Below, piece after piece: positions 1 to 10,090 of a stretch of DNA of 64,000 bases (position 1 is its first letter; each line of letters starts with the position of its first letter). Origin of the DNA: Nemertoderma westbladi (Eukaryota > Xenacoelomorpha > Nemertodermatida > Nemertodermatidae); assembly GCA_032718475.1 (NCBI GenBank), contig JAUCBJ010004959.1, forward strand, positions 1-64,000. Reading direction: 5' to 3'. The translations under genes were made by a program, and so were the position numbers. The notes beneath the pieces are model-generated. The model ran no database searches, was not told the origin of the DNA, and was given only the letters and a program-made list of their open reading frames with translations.

Positions 1-238
1 GATATTTTTCACAATTACCGGGAGTTCGGTCAGATGGCACTTGTAAATGGCATGACGTTGCAGGGTTTGAGTTTGGTGATGAGACCAGGGGTCTTGTCTT
101 TCTATTCTATGGTGAGAGACTCAGTAATTGACTTTCAGACATCCTTGTTGTTGCTCGAAATTTCGAACACCACTTAGTATAAATGCGAGATTATACTTTT
201 TGAAGAAATATTAGTTACATTTCTCAAGTGATAATATC

Positions 239-2202
239 CATGGGTTGTTCTCACAAAAAGTGGCCAAAATTTTGAGAAAAAATTGTCAAATTTTTTTTTG
301 TCAAAACCATATAAATATATACATATTTCGAGAGCACTCGATGAGGCGATTTCGAATACACTAGTGGGCCGTTTATTTAGTAAAGTCGTAAGGTTTTATT
401 CGCGAAAAACTAATGTCCACAATGTAACATTTTGTCCCTGGTGTAACGCTACTTGTTAGCCAATCAGCAGCCTTCATTTCACAAAACGCCCACAATCTAA
501 CTCGTTGTCTCGAATGTAACGCTACTTGTTAGCCAATCAGTATCCAGGATTTGACATTTAAAATATATACCAGAAATTCAACAGTCACTTTAATGTCATG
601 TACGGATTTATTTTATATTTATACGGGTTTTTTACGGATTTATTTATCGACCCAATGGCTGAAAATAATATTTTTCAAATCAGCAAATTATTTAGTTTGT
701 ATTATTGTATACATACAATATGAATATACATACTATTGTAACAATAATTGTACAAAATAGTTAATGGAATCCTTAAAACCATCACTAAAGTATTCTCTAA
801 GTCCTTCACGTGTAACTAAGTCCTTCACGTGTAACGCCATCACTAACTTAATCTCTACGTACTTCACGTGTAACGCCATCACTAACTTAATCTCTAAGTC
901 CTTCACGTGTAACACCATCCCATCACTAACGTAATCTCTAAGTCCTTCGCGTGTAACTAAGTCCTTCACGTGTAACGCCATCACTAACTTAATCTCTAAG
1001 TCCTTCACGTGTAACGCCATCACTAACTTAATCTCTAAGTCCTTCACGTGTAACGCCATCACTAACTTAATCTCTATGTCCTTCACGTGTAACACCATCA
1101 CTATAAATTCAATCGAGAAGTTCTTACCGGACACAACACGCTTAATTCCGTTTGACAATTGTAATTGCATGACGATTAAGAAGTACTGTTTTAGAACCGA
1201 AATAAAGAAACGTAAACAAACTCATGAGACTACTACAGTAGTTTATACTAAATACTGAAAACCAGAAACCATCGACTATTGTTAATTTGACCCTGACTGC
1301 CTAATTTGTAAAAAGAAACGCCACTCGTACTGCTAGGTATGTTCAGGCCCAACTACGTTACATGATGGACATGTCTCAAGTGTAACGCTATTGATTGTGA
1401 CAGCGTTACATGCGTTACATGATGGACATTGAAGACATTTTTCATTAGCATGGCGTTGACTATAGTCTGTTTTGAAACTATATTAAAATCAAATATGTGA
1501 TTCGATAGATCTGCGATTGCTCTTTCATATGAGCCCTCAATGGTGTCGATGTGATTAGTAAAGCAAAAGTTATCGCTATTCAAAGTAGCGTTACATTGAG
1601 GACATTCCTAATGACGGTATTTTATGTAGATTTACGTTTTCGCACAACGCTCGAGTTCTAATGAACGAATTCTTATAATTTTTTTACCTGCTGATAGCTA
1701 AATAAATCGCCGTTTAGAAATATCTCACTTGGAGATGTTGTGAATAAATATAAAAAAAACATGTCATAAAAACGAGCGTTACATGGTGGACAAAATCCTA
1801 GTGACGGCGTAATTAATTGTTAGTAAATAGTAAATATATAAAATGTGAGTAGCTTCGGTTGAAAACCACCAATAGTATGTGAAAGCATTAAATTTGCTTT
1901 ATTTTGATGTATGGTATGTGGAACCTTTGCTTTCATAGCTTTAGCTCAGAAGCCAAATACTTAAAAATAATTCAATGTGACATTTCAAAAAACATGCATT
2001 TTCGATATTTGAAATGGTGTCATTCTCTAGGTTGTGAATGGAATCTGTTGAAAATTTGCTGTAATATGAGCAGATTTCCGCTCTTCCGATTGGTATATAG
2101 GTTCATGGGGTTAAATCTGTGTCGTTTGGAAATATAACCGTGCGAATGCATGGACATTTTGACATAAAAGTTTGGCCACTTTTTGTGAGAACGACCCCCA
2201 TG
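239..2202. mobile_element. Unclassified inverted-repeat element, about 1.96 kb
   Basis: Two inverted arms of about 30 bases bound the stretch, at 239-268 and 2171-2202; both contain CTCACAAAAAGTGGCC (reverse-complemented on the right). Between them lie many copies of a GTAACG-containing phrase, forward on the left (around 443 and 518) and reverse-complemented on the right (around 1360, 1405, 1590, 1780), plus a 39-base minisatellite. I see no convincing coding region inside. The arms suggest a non-autonomous DNA transposon lying in an intron of the ankyrin gene; the family is not recognised and no clean target duplication is visible. Confidence 0.5.
795..1106. repeat. 39-base minisatellite
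   Basis: About eight tandem units of 39 bases, each carrying CACGTGTAACGCCATCAC followed by an AT-rich spacer, with small deletions in some units. Lies inside the inverted-repeat element at 239-2202. Confidence 0.9.
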
Positions 2203-2342
2203 CTCACATACTTCACTTCATTTATGTAATTTTTGCTGAACACCTGCCTAGATTGTCATCCCGTCCAACTTAATCCCACTGATATCAGCACTTAATATGA
2301 TGTATAATATAACAGTAATGTATTTCGCTTGGTTTTCCGCAG

Positions 2343-2921
2343 GTTGAAATTGCGAAAAAATTACTAGATTTCGGAGTCGATGTTGACATCAGAACGAACC
2401 GGGGCTTTACTTCGCTCCATCTAGCGTCGCTAGGCGGTAACGTCGAAGTCATGAAGTTACTACTGGAGCGGGATGCTGGGGTGGACGCGACAGCGAAGAA
2501 CGGGCTGCGTCCGCTGCACACGGCGGCCCAGGAGGACCAAGTCGGCGCGTGCGAGACATTACTGGATGCGGGGGCCACCATCGACGCGCGAACCAACGCC
2601 GGCTACACGCCGCTGCACGTAGCCTCGCACTTCGGTAAGCGGCAGGCCGCCGAGTTCCTGCTGCGTCGCGGGGCCAATCCCAATGCAGTTGCTGCGAGCA
2701 ACGGGTACACGCCGCTCCACTTGGCGGCGCAACACGGCCATCTCCCATTGATAGAGACTCTCCTCGCGCACGGGGCCGACCCCAATGTCAGTGCAAACAC
2801 ACCCGGAGTCACGCCCCTAGCGTTGGCCACCAGGTTCGGTTACGTTTCGGTTATTGATACGCTCAAGGTCGTCACGACAACGGACGTCGAGTGGACGTTG
2901 GTTTCAAAACTGAAACTACAG
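2343..2921 (+). CDS. ANK: Ankyrin: internal exon with the last ankyrin repeats
   Basis: Exon of 193 codons, phase 0 at both ends: acceptor AG at 2341-2342 and donor GT at 2922-2923. It encodes five ankyrin repeats, visible as GFTSLHLA, GLRPLHTA, GYTPLHVA, GYTPLHLA and GVTPLALA, each followed by the helix pair and a GA-type turn. The last repeat ends GYVSVIDTLKVVT, the signature of the end of the membrane-binding repeat domain of classical ankyrins. Ankyrins link integral membrane proteins to the spectrin skeleton; the repeats bind the membrane partners. The remaining repeats expected for the family must lie upstream of the window. Splicing to 4249 joins repeat domain to ZU5 linker in frame. 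Base composition is GC-richer than the surrounding introns. Confidence 0.93.
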
Positions 2922-3021
2922 GTTTGTAACTTTCTATCACTTTCGTAAATCTGTCTAGTATACCGTATATATGACAGAGACACATTATTATTTCATTCAT
3001 AATATTAATAAGTATATAGCT

Positions 3022-3330
3022 GTGGGGCGAGCCACGAAGTGAGCGAAGCCTTAGCATATGGGTGCCATTGGCGAGATGTCTGTCTTCGTCGTCGTCGTAA
3101 ATTTTTGATCGCTAATAACTCGGTTATTCCTCGATGAAATTAAAGAAACTTGGTATGTATGTAGTCCGTCAAAAGTTTAGAAAGAATCTGAACTTTGGTC
3201 AAAAACGAACGAGCGCAACGAAGCACAAGAGGAGGACGAGTATTGTGTTGAAGACGGCAGACAACTCGTTAATGGTGCCCATATGCTAAAGGCTTTGCTC
3301 ACTTCGTGCTGCGCGAAGGCCAAACAAACA
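3022..3330. mobile_element. Foldback MITE in ankyrin intron (GAAGTGAGCGAAGC family, copy 1)
   Basis: Left arm 3029-3069 and right arm 3271-3308 are inverted copies of about 38 bases with few mismatches, sharing TTAGCATATGGG. Two relatives occur at 33163-33382 and 50499-51095, and an isolated end fragment near 35358. Non-coding; lies in the intron between the ankyrin-repeat exon and the giant terminal exon. Confidence 0.6.
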
Positions 3331-3482
3331 TGTATTCACCTACGCCATACATACTGGTGAAGCTCTTATCGCTACCAGTACTAATTTATATTCAACGAAA
3401 CTGAAAGTTTCGCGGATTTTTAGTTATGGGACATGCAACGAATTGTATAAGACTTTGTATACCATTTAGTACAGAAGACTTT

Positions 3483-4014
3483 GAAGGGACTTTAAGTTAA
3501 CTTTGAAAGTCCTCAGGAAATATCTGATCATAGGAGTATAAGCTCAAAGGATGCTATGCCTGAGCATGTAGACGACTTATGTTACCTGGGATCATGGATC
3601 CGGAAGTCAGGTGAGGATCTTGGAATATGTAATGGAAAGGCATGGACAGCCTTGAATAGGCTTTCCAGGATTTGTAAGTCGCACAGAATACATCGGAAAC
3701 TTAAGGTCCAATTATTTAGAGCAGCAGTAGTTACAATACTCCTATATGGGAAAAAAATTAAAATAAATTTATTTGGGAGTCCATGCTGGGCTCTAACTAC
3801 GGAGGACAGCAAATCTCTGGATGGCATATTCACAAGAATGCTACGCCGGGATCACTGTGTCAAGTACAATGTGAAGTACAATGTACAATTTGGAGAGATA
3901 TGAGATATTAATTTCAAGAAAAATTACGCGATTCCTAAATAAGTACAATGCACACATCTCCAATCGGACACTATATTACATTGGAGGTGTCTCATTGGTT
4001 CCCCTAAGCTTGAC
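3483..4014 (+). pseudogene. LINE reverse-transcriptase 3' fragment in ankyrin intron
   Basis: Frame reads VNFESPQEISD, then HVDDLCYLGSWIRKSGEDL, LKVQLFRAAVV, and GSPCWALT, the conserved region downstream of the catalytic core of non-LTR retrotransposon RTs (post-YADD region). An AT-rich 27-base, 9-codon insert (3751-3777, between two GGG triplets) splits the usual LLYGSPCWAL block. Related decayed copies lie at 12275-12800 (the duplicated intron), 36190-36430 minus and 41700-42690 minus. No catalytic residues, so inactive. A 12-base-arm palindrome follows at about 4021-4046. Confidence 0.8.
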
Positions 4015-4248
4015 ACTAGTAGTTTAATTTCATTTAATGAAATTAAATTTTGACTTCTTGCAGTTGTTGTGTCATAGCCTTCTAAACACGGTTTTGAAAG
4101 CCATTTGTTGTAAATATTCCACACAAAGCAGCAGCTTGGTCTACGTGATCAGGTATTCCTTGCCTTAATGAGCCTAAAAAATTTCCAATTCATATTCCAC
4201 TCTTAATGTATTCCTTTTAACTTAATCTATTTATAATTATTTTTCCAG

Positions 4249-7200
4249 GTTCCCGAGGTTGTAGAAGAAGATGAGTTGATACAGGAAGATGAGACAGATG
4301 TTGTCCATCATGCGGCGCCCCCCGAGGTCTCTACTGAGGAGATAAAGACGATGGGCGATGACTCACTCCCGCTGATTCGCGTAGCCGAGGTCCCGACATT
4401 GGCACTCCCACCACCGATGGAACGCGGTTCCAGACCTCGTTCCTCAACCGACTCGTTCCGCTCCTACGAGCAGTTCCTCACGGACTCTCGTCCAGACAGC
4501 GGGACCAGCGACCTATCCAGGGTGTCTGGGACCTCTCGACTGTCCGCGAGTTACTATGGGGACGTTTTCTTTAACATTGACGATGGCGCGACGAGGGCTT
4601 TGTATTCGTCCGGGAGCACCGGAAGCGATAATGTTTACCAGTCGGGTTCATTGCGCGCCGGAGGTTTCCTTATAAGTTTTATGGTTGACGCGCGAGGTGG
4701 TACAATGTGTAGCGCGCGGCAATGCGGTGTGCGCATTGCGGTGCCCACAGGACGAGCCGCGGCACCAACTAGGGTGACCTGCCGTTACGTAAAGCGGCAC
4801 AGACTCCCGGTTCCCCCGCCGCTAATGGAAGGAGAGGGTCTTGCCGCTCGGGTAATCGAGATGGCCCCCGCAGGGATGGCCTTATTGGGGCCCGTCTCGC
4901 TGCAGGTGCCTCACTTTGCGTCGCTGCGAGGTCGCGAGCGCGAGATCGTGGTGCTGCGATCCAACGACGGCTCCCAGTGGGTCGAACACTTCTCGCACTG
5001 TACCCGGGAGGAGATCTTAGAGACAATTCGTTTCTCTGATGATAATGAGATTGCAGACAATGAGAGGAGTGGCGACAACCAGTCGACGAGAGTTACTCGA
5101 ATCATCACTAAGAGTTTCCCGATGTATTTTGCATTGGTGTCGCGAATTCGTCAAGAAACTAAAATAATCGACGAGGAGGGAGGTGTTATATCATCGACTG
5201 TCGTCCCGAAGATATTAGTTTCGATTCCTGAAGGAACATTGAAGAAGGAGATAACAGTAGGGCTGCAAGTCCAGCCAGTTTGCGATGACCTCGTAAAGAA
5301 AGCCGTCAACGACGCAGTGAGGTCACAGTTGGCGTTTAGCCCTGTAGTAACGGTTGAGCCCAGACGTCGCCGCTTCCATAAGCGCGTCACCGTTACCATA
5401 CCAACACCAAAGTGGTTTGACCCGAGTAACCCAAAGTCGTTGCGACTTGTTTCCAGTATTGCTGGTGGCACCTCGGCCTCACATTGGGAAGACATCACCG
5501 ATAGAAATCCGTTATCCTTCGTTCCAGACGGGTCCACGGTTTCGTTCGAGACCAATCTATCGGCCCGATTCTGGTTGGTCAACCAGCCCGGCGATGGGGT
5601 CTTCGACGCCGCCGGGTTCGCTCATCTCGTCCACAAGGAGTTGGTCCCGGTGCCCTACATGGCCAAGTTTGTGGTCTTCGCGAAACGTCACGACCCGCAC
5701 GAGGCCAGGATGCGCGTGTTTTGTGTGACCGACGACAAGGTGGATAAAACGTTGGAGCGGCAGGAACATTTCGAGGAGATCGCGAGAAGTCGTGACGTCG
5801 AAGTTCTAGAAGGTAAACCGCAGTTTATCGAATGTACCGGAAATCTCGTCCCGGTTCTTAAATCCGGGGAGCTTCTTCGGTTGAATTTCTTCGCATTTCG
5901 GGAGAATCGTTTGGCATTCTTCCTTCGCGTTCGGGACATGGAGACAGATGCAGCGGGACGGTTGGGTTTCTTCCGGGAGTCGAGAAGTTCTGCGTTGCGT
6001 CGCCAGGAGACCCCAGTGCCGGTGTGCAGCCTCAACGTGACGCTCCCTGAGCATGACGGCTCCCAACCGATCGGACCGCTGGTCGTCAACTTTGCATCAT
6101 TGGATCTCCGACGACGGCGAGCTTCGCTCAACGAGATGGGTCTGAGTCCGAACTCGTCGTACGAGCGGGCGCAGTTCCGGTTGCAGGGCATCGCGGAACA
6201 CCTTGGCGTCGATTGGAAGCCGTTGGCGATGCGTTTAGGGTTGGGGAGGGAGTTGGTGGAGAATCTAGAGAACCAGTACGGGAAGGAGCACGCAGCGGCT
6301 GCTTACGCTATGCTGCACTACTGGGCCGAGAGAGAGGGAGTGGAGGCGACTGGTAAGCGTTTGGGTGACTCCCTCACCGCCATAGGACGGGACGATATCA
6401 ACGCTGTCTGTATGGGACGGGTGTTCAAGTTTAGGAAGACGGTTATAGATGATATCACTTACGAGACAATAGAGAGAGATGCAAGGGGGCGAGCATCGAT
6501 GGCAATGATGGCTCCACCTAGAGTAGTTGCGAGACCAGAGTCGACCTCCACAAGACCAGATTCGACCTCCACAAGACCAGATTCGACCTCAAGAAGACCA
6601 GAGTCGACCTCCACTAGACCAGAGTCGACCTCCACTAGACCAGAGTCGACCTCCACAAGACCAGAGTCGACCTCCACAAGACCAGAGTCGACCTCCACAA
6701 GATCAGAGTCGACATCCGCTAGAATAGAGTCGAGATCCACACGATCTCAATATTCCAACACAAGAACAGAATCTTCCTCAATTAAAATAGATTCTACCTC
6801 AGTAAACACGGCACCACCCCAAGTATACGAGGTTGTATCGCAGGTAAAGGAGAATGTGCAACAAGAAAACGAAAATGCGCCACAAGAAAACGAATATGCG
6901 CTACAAGAAAACGAACAAGTGAATGAAATTGCACCACAAGTGAGTTCCATTAATATGAAATTAAACACGGCACCAACAGAGCAACTAAATATCTCTGTCG
7001 TGGGTGGTTTACCTCCAGATCCACCAAAACGGACGGCCTCCTTGTCTCCTGCGTACATCGACATTGGGAGACTAGTGTTATACGACGAACCCAGCGTCCC
7101 CCTGCGAGTCAGCGAGGAACCCAGCGCCCCCCAGCAGGTCGGAGAGGAACTGTTTACCGAGTCGCGCCCCCAACGCGCCATCACCGCTCCCCAGCTGTCC

Positions 7201-7776
7201 CTCGACGACGAACCCTTTGTGGACGACGTGGACTCTGCCGCCGCGGTGGACTGGTCCTTCTGGTGTCCGCCGGCTCCCGGCTCCTCCGCCAGCTCCGACG
7301 ACGAGGCCTTCCGGAGAGCTGTGGAACCTCTGGACAACGTCGAAGAAGATTGCGCGTTTGTGACGTCAGTACGCGCTGCCCCCGTCGCCATGCAACAACG
7401 CGTCGCCATGGAGACTGTGGAGCACACTAAGCGGAAGATAACCCGGGTGATACTCGTCGATAAGGAAGGGTTGAAGCGAGAGATTGTGTTGGAAGATGGG
7501 AAGGTTGCGGACGATATCAGCGAGGAAGACCGAGAGTTGGTGAGCCGAGCGATGAACCCCGGAGGTGACGAGGATAGTGACGTCACTACAACGCGAAGGA
7601 TCGTGGTCCGTCGGCAGGTGGTGAAGCGAACGGTGATACGTGACGGCGAACCCCCCGAGGAGAGTGTAACCGTGACAACGGACGGGCCTTCGCCCGAGAC
7701 CCTCAGATCCGATCTGCAACAGGTGGTAGACAGCTTTATGGACCCGGTCGGTGGTCATACCGAGTCGGAAGTCTAA
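4249..7776 (+). CDS. ANK: Ankyrin giant terminal exon, copy A (ZU5-ZU5-UPA-death domain)
   Basis: Terminal exon, phase 0, acceptor TTTTCCAG ending at 4248, open to the stop at 7774-7776. Counting residues from codon 4276: a linker (1-128); ZU5-N from GGFLISFMVDARGG (about 129) to 235, the spectrin-binding fold; ZU5-C about 294-436 with VVTVEPRRRRFHK; UPA about 449-594 beginning near VPYMAKFVVFAK; death domain about 629-716 with GIAEHLGVDWKPLAMRLGLG; an STRPEST repeat tract about 752-815; then an acidic tail with an arginine/valine-rich C-terminal segment. Order and spacing match metazoan ankyrins, where ZU5-UPA binds spectrin and the death domain plus tail are regulatory. It is the first acceptor downstream of the repeat exon, so probably the default 3' end of the gene. 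Later copies share over 95 percent of visible residues. Confidence 0.93.
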   Translation, partial: VPEVVEEDELIQEDETDVVHHAAPPEVSTEEIKTMGDDSLPLIRVAEVPTLALPPPMERGSRPRSSTDSFRSYEQFLTDSRPDSGTSDLSRVSGTSRLSASYYGDVFFNIDDGATRALYSSGSTGSDNVYQSGSLRAGGFLISFMVDARGGTMCSARQCGVRIAVPTGRAAAPTRVTCRYVKRHRLPVPPPLMEGEGLAARVIEMAPAGMALLGPVSLQVPHFASLRGREREIVVLRSNDGSQWVEHFSHCTREEILETIRFSDDNEIADNERSGDNQSTRVTRIITKSFPMYFALVSRIRQETKIIDEEGGVISSTVVPKILVSIPEGTLKKEITVGLQVQPVCDDLVKKAVNDAVRSQLAFSPVVTVEPRRRRFHKRVTVTIPTPKWFDPSNPKSLRLVSSIAGGTSASHWEDITDRNPLSFVPDGSTVSFETNLSARFWLVNQPGDGVFDAAGFAHLVHKELVPVPYMAKFVVFAKRHDPHEARMRVFCVTDDKVDKTLERQEHFEEIARSRDVEVLEGKPQFIECTGNLVPVLKSGELLRLNFFAFRENRLAFFLRVRDMETDAAGRLGFFRESRSSALRRQETPVPVCSLNVTLPEHDGSQPIGPLVVNFASLDLRRRRASLNEMGLSPNSSYERAQFRLQGIAEHLGVDWKPLAMRLGLGRELVENLENQYGKEHAAAAYAMLHYWAEREGVEATGKRLGDSLTAIGRDDINAVCMGRVFKFRKTVIDDITYETIERDARGRASMAMMAPPRVVARPESTSTRPDSTSTRPDSTSRRPESTSTRPESTSTRPESTSTRPESTSTRPESTSTRSESTSARIESRSTRSQYSNTRTESSSIKIDSTSVNTAPPQVYEVVSQVKENVQQENENAPQENEYALQENEQVNEIAPQVSSINMKLNTAPTEQLNISVVGGLPPDPPKRTASLSPAYIDIGRLVLYDEPSVPLRVSEEPSAPQQVGEELFTESRPQRAITAPQLSLDDEPFVDDVDSAAAVDWSFWCPPAPGSSASSDDEAFRRAVEPLDNVEEDCAFVTSVRAAPVAMQQRVAMETVEHTKRKITRVILVDKEGLKREIVLEDGKVADDISEEDRELVSRAMNPGGDEDSDVTTTRRIVVRRQVVKRTVIRDGEPPEESVTVTTDGPSPETLRSDLQQVVDSFMDPVGGHTESEV
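6529..6720 (+). repeat. 21-base coding repeat (STRPEST heptads), copy A
   Basis: Tandem 21-base units translating to RPESTST with D/E and R/T variation; about nine units here. Copies C, D and E carry exactly six more units (42 residues). Lies just after the death domain; low-complexity, Ser/Thr-rich and possibly phosphorylated. Confidence 0.9.
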
Positions 7777-8101
7777 CTATTTAATAGTTTCATTATTTTA
7801 GCTACTATAAATTATTACTATTTAAATTCGTGTTTTAAATAGCGGCTCATCAGTTTATTGCAGTTTTTTTCTAACTACTTAAGGTTTTTAGTTTAGTAAT
7901 TAATGATTAATAATGTGCTTTTTAGAAAATTGATTCTACATATTTTATTTATTTAAATTGTGTAAGTAGAATTTCCAACCTTTATGCATTAAATTGTCGC
8001 AGTGATCACATACAATAATGTTGTGGCCTTGTAGATAGTTTGTTTATCTTACATTAGTTTTTTAGCATTAATATAATTTTCTACCTCGTTAGTTTTTACT
8101 T

Positions 8102-8107
8102 AATAAA
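8102..8107 (+). terminator. Candidate poly(A) signal for ankyrin copy A
   Basis: AATAAA 326 bases after the stop codon; a second AATAAA stands at 8646-8651. The same pair follows copies C, D and E. Confidence 0.5.
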
Positions 8108-8889
8108 TACAACTGGATGAAATATTCGCTATGCCCCCCCCCCCCCCCCCCCCCCCCAAATAGATTAATTTTAAATAGTGCTATTAAATTTGCCTTCTAT
8201 ATCACTTCCTCAACTACAATTTTAATATTTTACTTAATTTCTTCACTTTCAATGCCTTATAATGTACAGGTAATGCCGATTAATGGCGTATCAATTTAGT
8301 GCAGTTTTATTATCAATATATATATTTTTTAGTTTGTAGGAATGGGTTGATTTATATATATATATATTCTGTGCATGAGCTACTTAAATATATAGAATAT
8401 TTAATTTTTTTCTAATACTTTATAAATATTTTGTTATACTCTATTCTAGTTTATAGTATTTGTTTTTAAATATTATATTAGTGATAACTTTATGCAATTT
8501 TTCTTAGATATTCATATTCAGCAATTATTTATTTACTTACAATATTTAGCATGAGTTCTATTATTGGCGCAATATTTGCAATTAATTAAGAATTTTAATT
8601 AGCATAGTCAATTAATTGAATTGTATTATAATTTCGATTTTGCTTAATAAAACTGGTCGCTTTCTATTAATATAATGGTATGATTCTCATTTATTCCGCT
8701 TCTCGCGTAAAGGAAAAAAAACAAAGAAACACGTTAGTGGGTAAGGGTCGGGTACCATTATTTCAACTGCTGCCTACTCGCCCTCTAGCGAGAGACTAGA
8801 GAACTGCTGCGTTCCACGGCGCAAATCCTGTTTCAATCTTTAGACAGTCTACATCTGTACAATTATACGTTATTAGCCTTCAAATATTT

Positions 8890-10090
8890 GTGTAAAAGCT
8901 TTTGCGGATATACTCAGTCCCCCTCGCCCGCAAGGTACCGTTATAGGTGTTTTAACGGACATAAAAGTCATTCTTCGATATGTGTGCTTTGGTGGACATG
9001 GTAAGGCAAAAAACCCGCAATGCTTAAAATACCCTTGCACAGCTTAGCCTTGATGATTCAGATTACGACATCTAACAGCTGGTTGCTGACATGGAAACGG
9101 CCATTGGACACATGGTTCTTTGTTTAGCTTAACAGTCAATCAGAGCGATTTTTTCTGTCGATGTGGAGCTTTTTGGCAGATCATGCTAGGAGTGTTCAGT
9201 CTTACTGTTTTTTCTTGATACTGTTGTTTGTTTCTATCTAGGCCAGGAACACCGGCTCTAGAGTCAATTCGTTTCAGACTTTAGAAGAAACATTAGTAGG
9301 CTTAAGATTATAGAGCGTATAACTGTTATCAGTTCATATCAGTTCATATCATAACATATCAATCTTGTCATATCATATCTTAACCTACCGTCTTAATGCT
9401 TTTTACTGTTGTCATATTTTGTATCAGTTGGTTGAATATTATTTGGAGAACATTTATAAAGAACCCAAATTTCCCAATTTTCTTGATACACTACAGGTTA
9501 GAGAGACAGGTTACATATAGCGATTGCGACTTATATTATTGTGGTTTGTAGTGAATTTAATGCTATTTGATAAGCACTACATGAGTCAGTTGCTGTTCTC
9601 TTTATATATGATAAAATTCATTGACGGTCGGCAAATTAGTGAGCAGTATTGTGTGTTACCGGTAGTGTGCATGATTGTGACTGATAACTAAGCATTTCCT
9701 AAAGAATGCGCCTCATACGTGAATCATAAGCCTTACCGACTTACCGTTGTGATTAGTATAAGTCATATCTCTGTTTACCTAGATAGAGCGCCACGTCCTA
9801 AAGGAACTGTTAATATTTCCCGAAAGTGAATAATATTAGTCAGAAATTATTTATTAACGATCAATCGAATAATACAGTAAGCTTACACTGCAATAATAAT
9901 CTAAGCCCTCAGAATCCAGTCTCCCGGGTATATCCAGCGGGTGAATGGACGCGCACTAGGCTGGCTTCTGCTAATGTTGTGTTTATTGGTATTAAATATT
10001 TGTCAATTTCTAAAGTCTATTTATAAACCAAAAGACATATAAATTTTGGCAGGTTAAACTGCTAAAGGTCTTCAAAAGCGCGTACAATTT
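8890..10090. mobile_element. 1.2 kb insertion present only after copy A
   Basis: The flanks of C, D and E read directly from TTCAAATATTT into GCCTATTTGAT; here about 1.2 kb separates these words. The insert starts TGTAAAAGCTTTTG and its reverse-complemented end reads TGTACGCGCTTTTG, imperfect inverted ends, with ATTT repeated on both sides. No conserved coding region is visible. Probably a non-autonomous DNA transposon. Confidence 0.5.

Noticed and set aside
443-1600. Regular GTAACG repeats considered as a CRISPR-like array
   Set aside because: Spacing and orientation vary, units mutate, the repeats are inverted across the element, and the genome is clearly eukaryotic.
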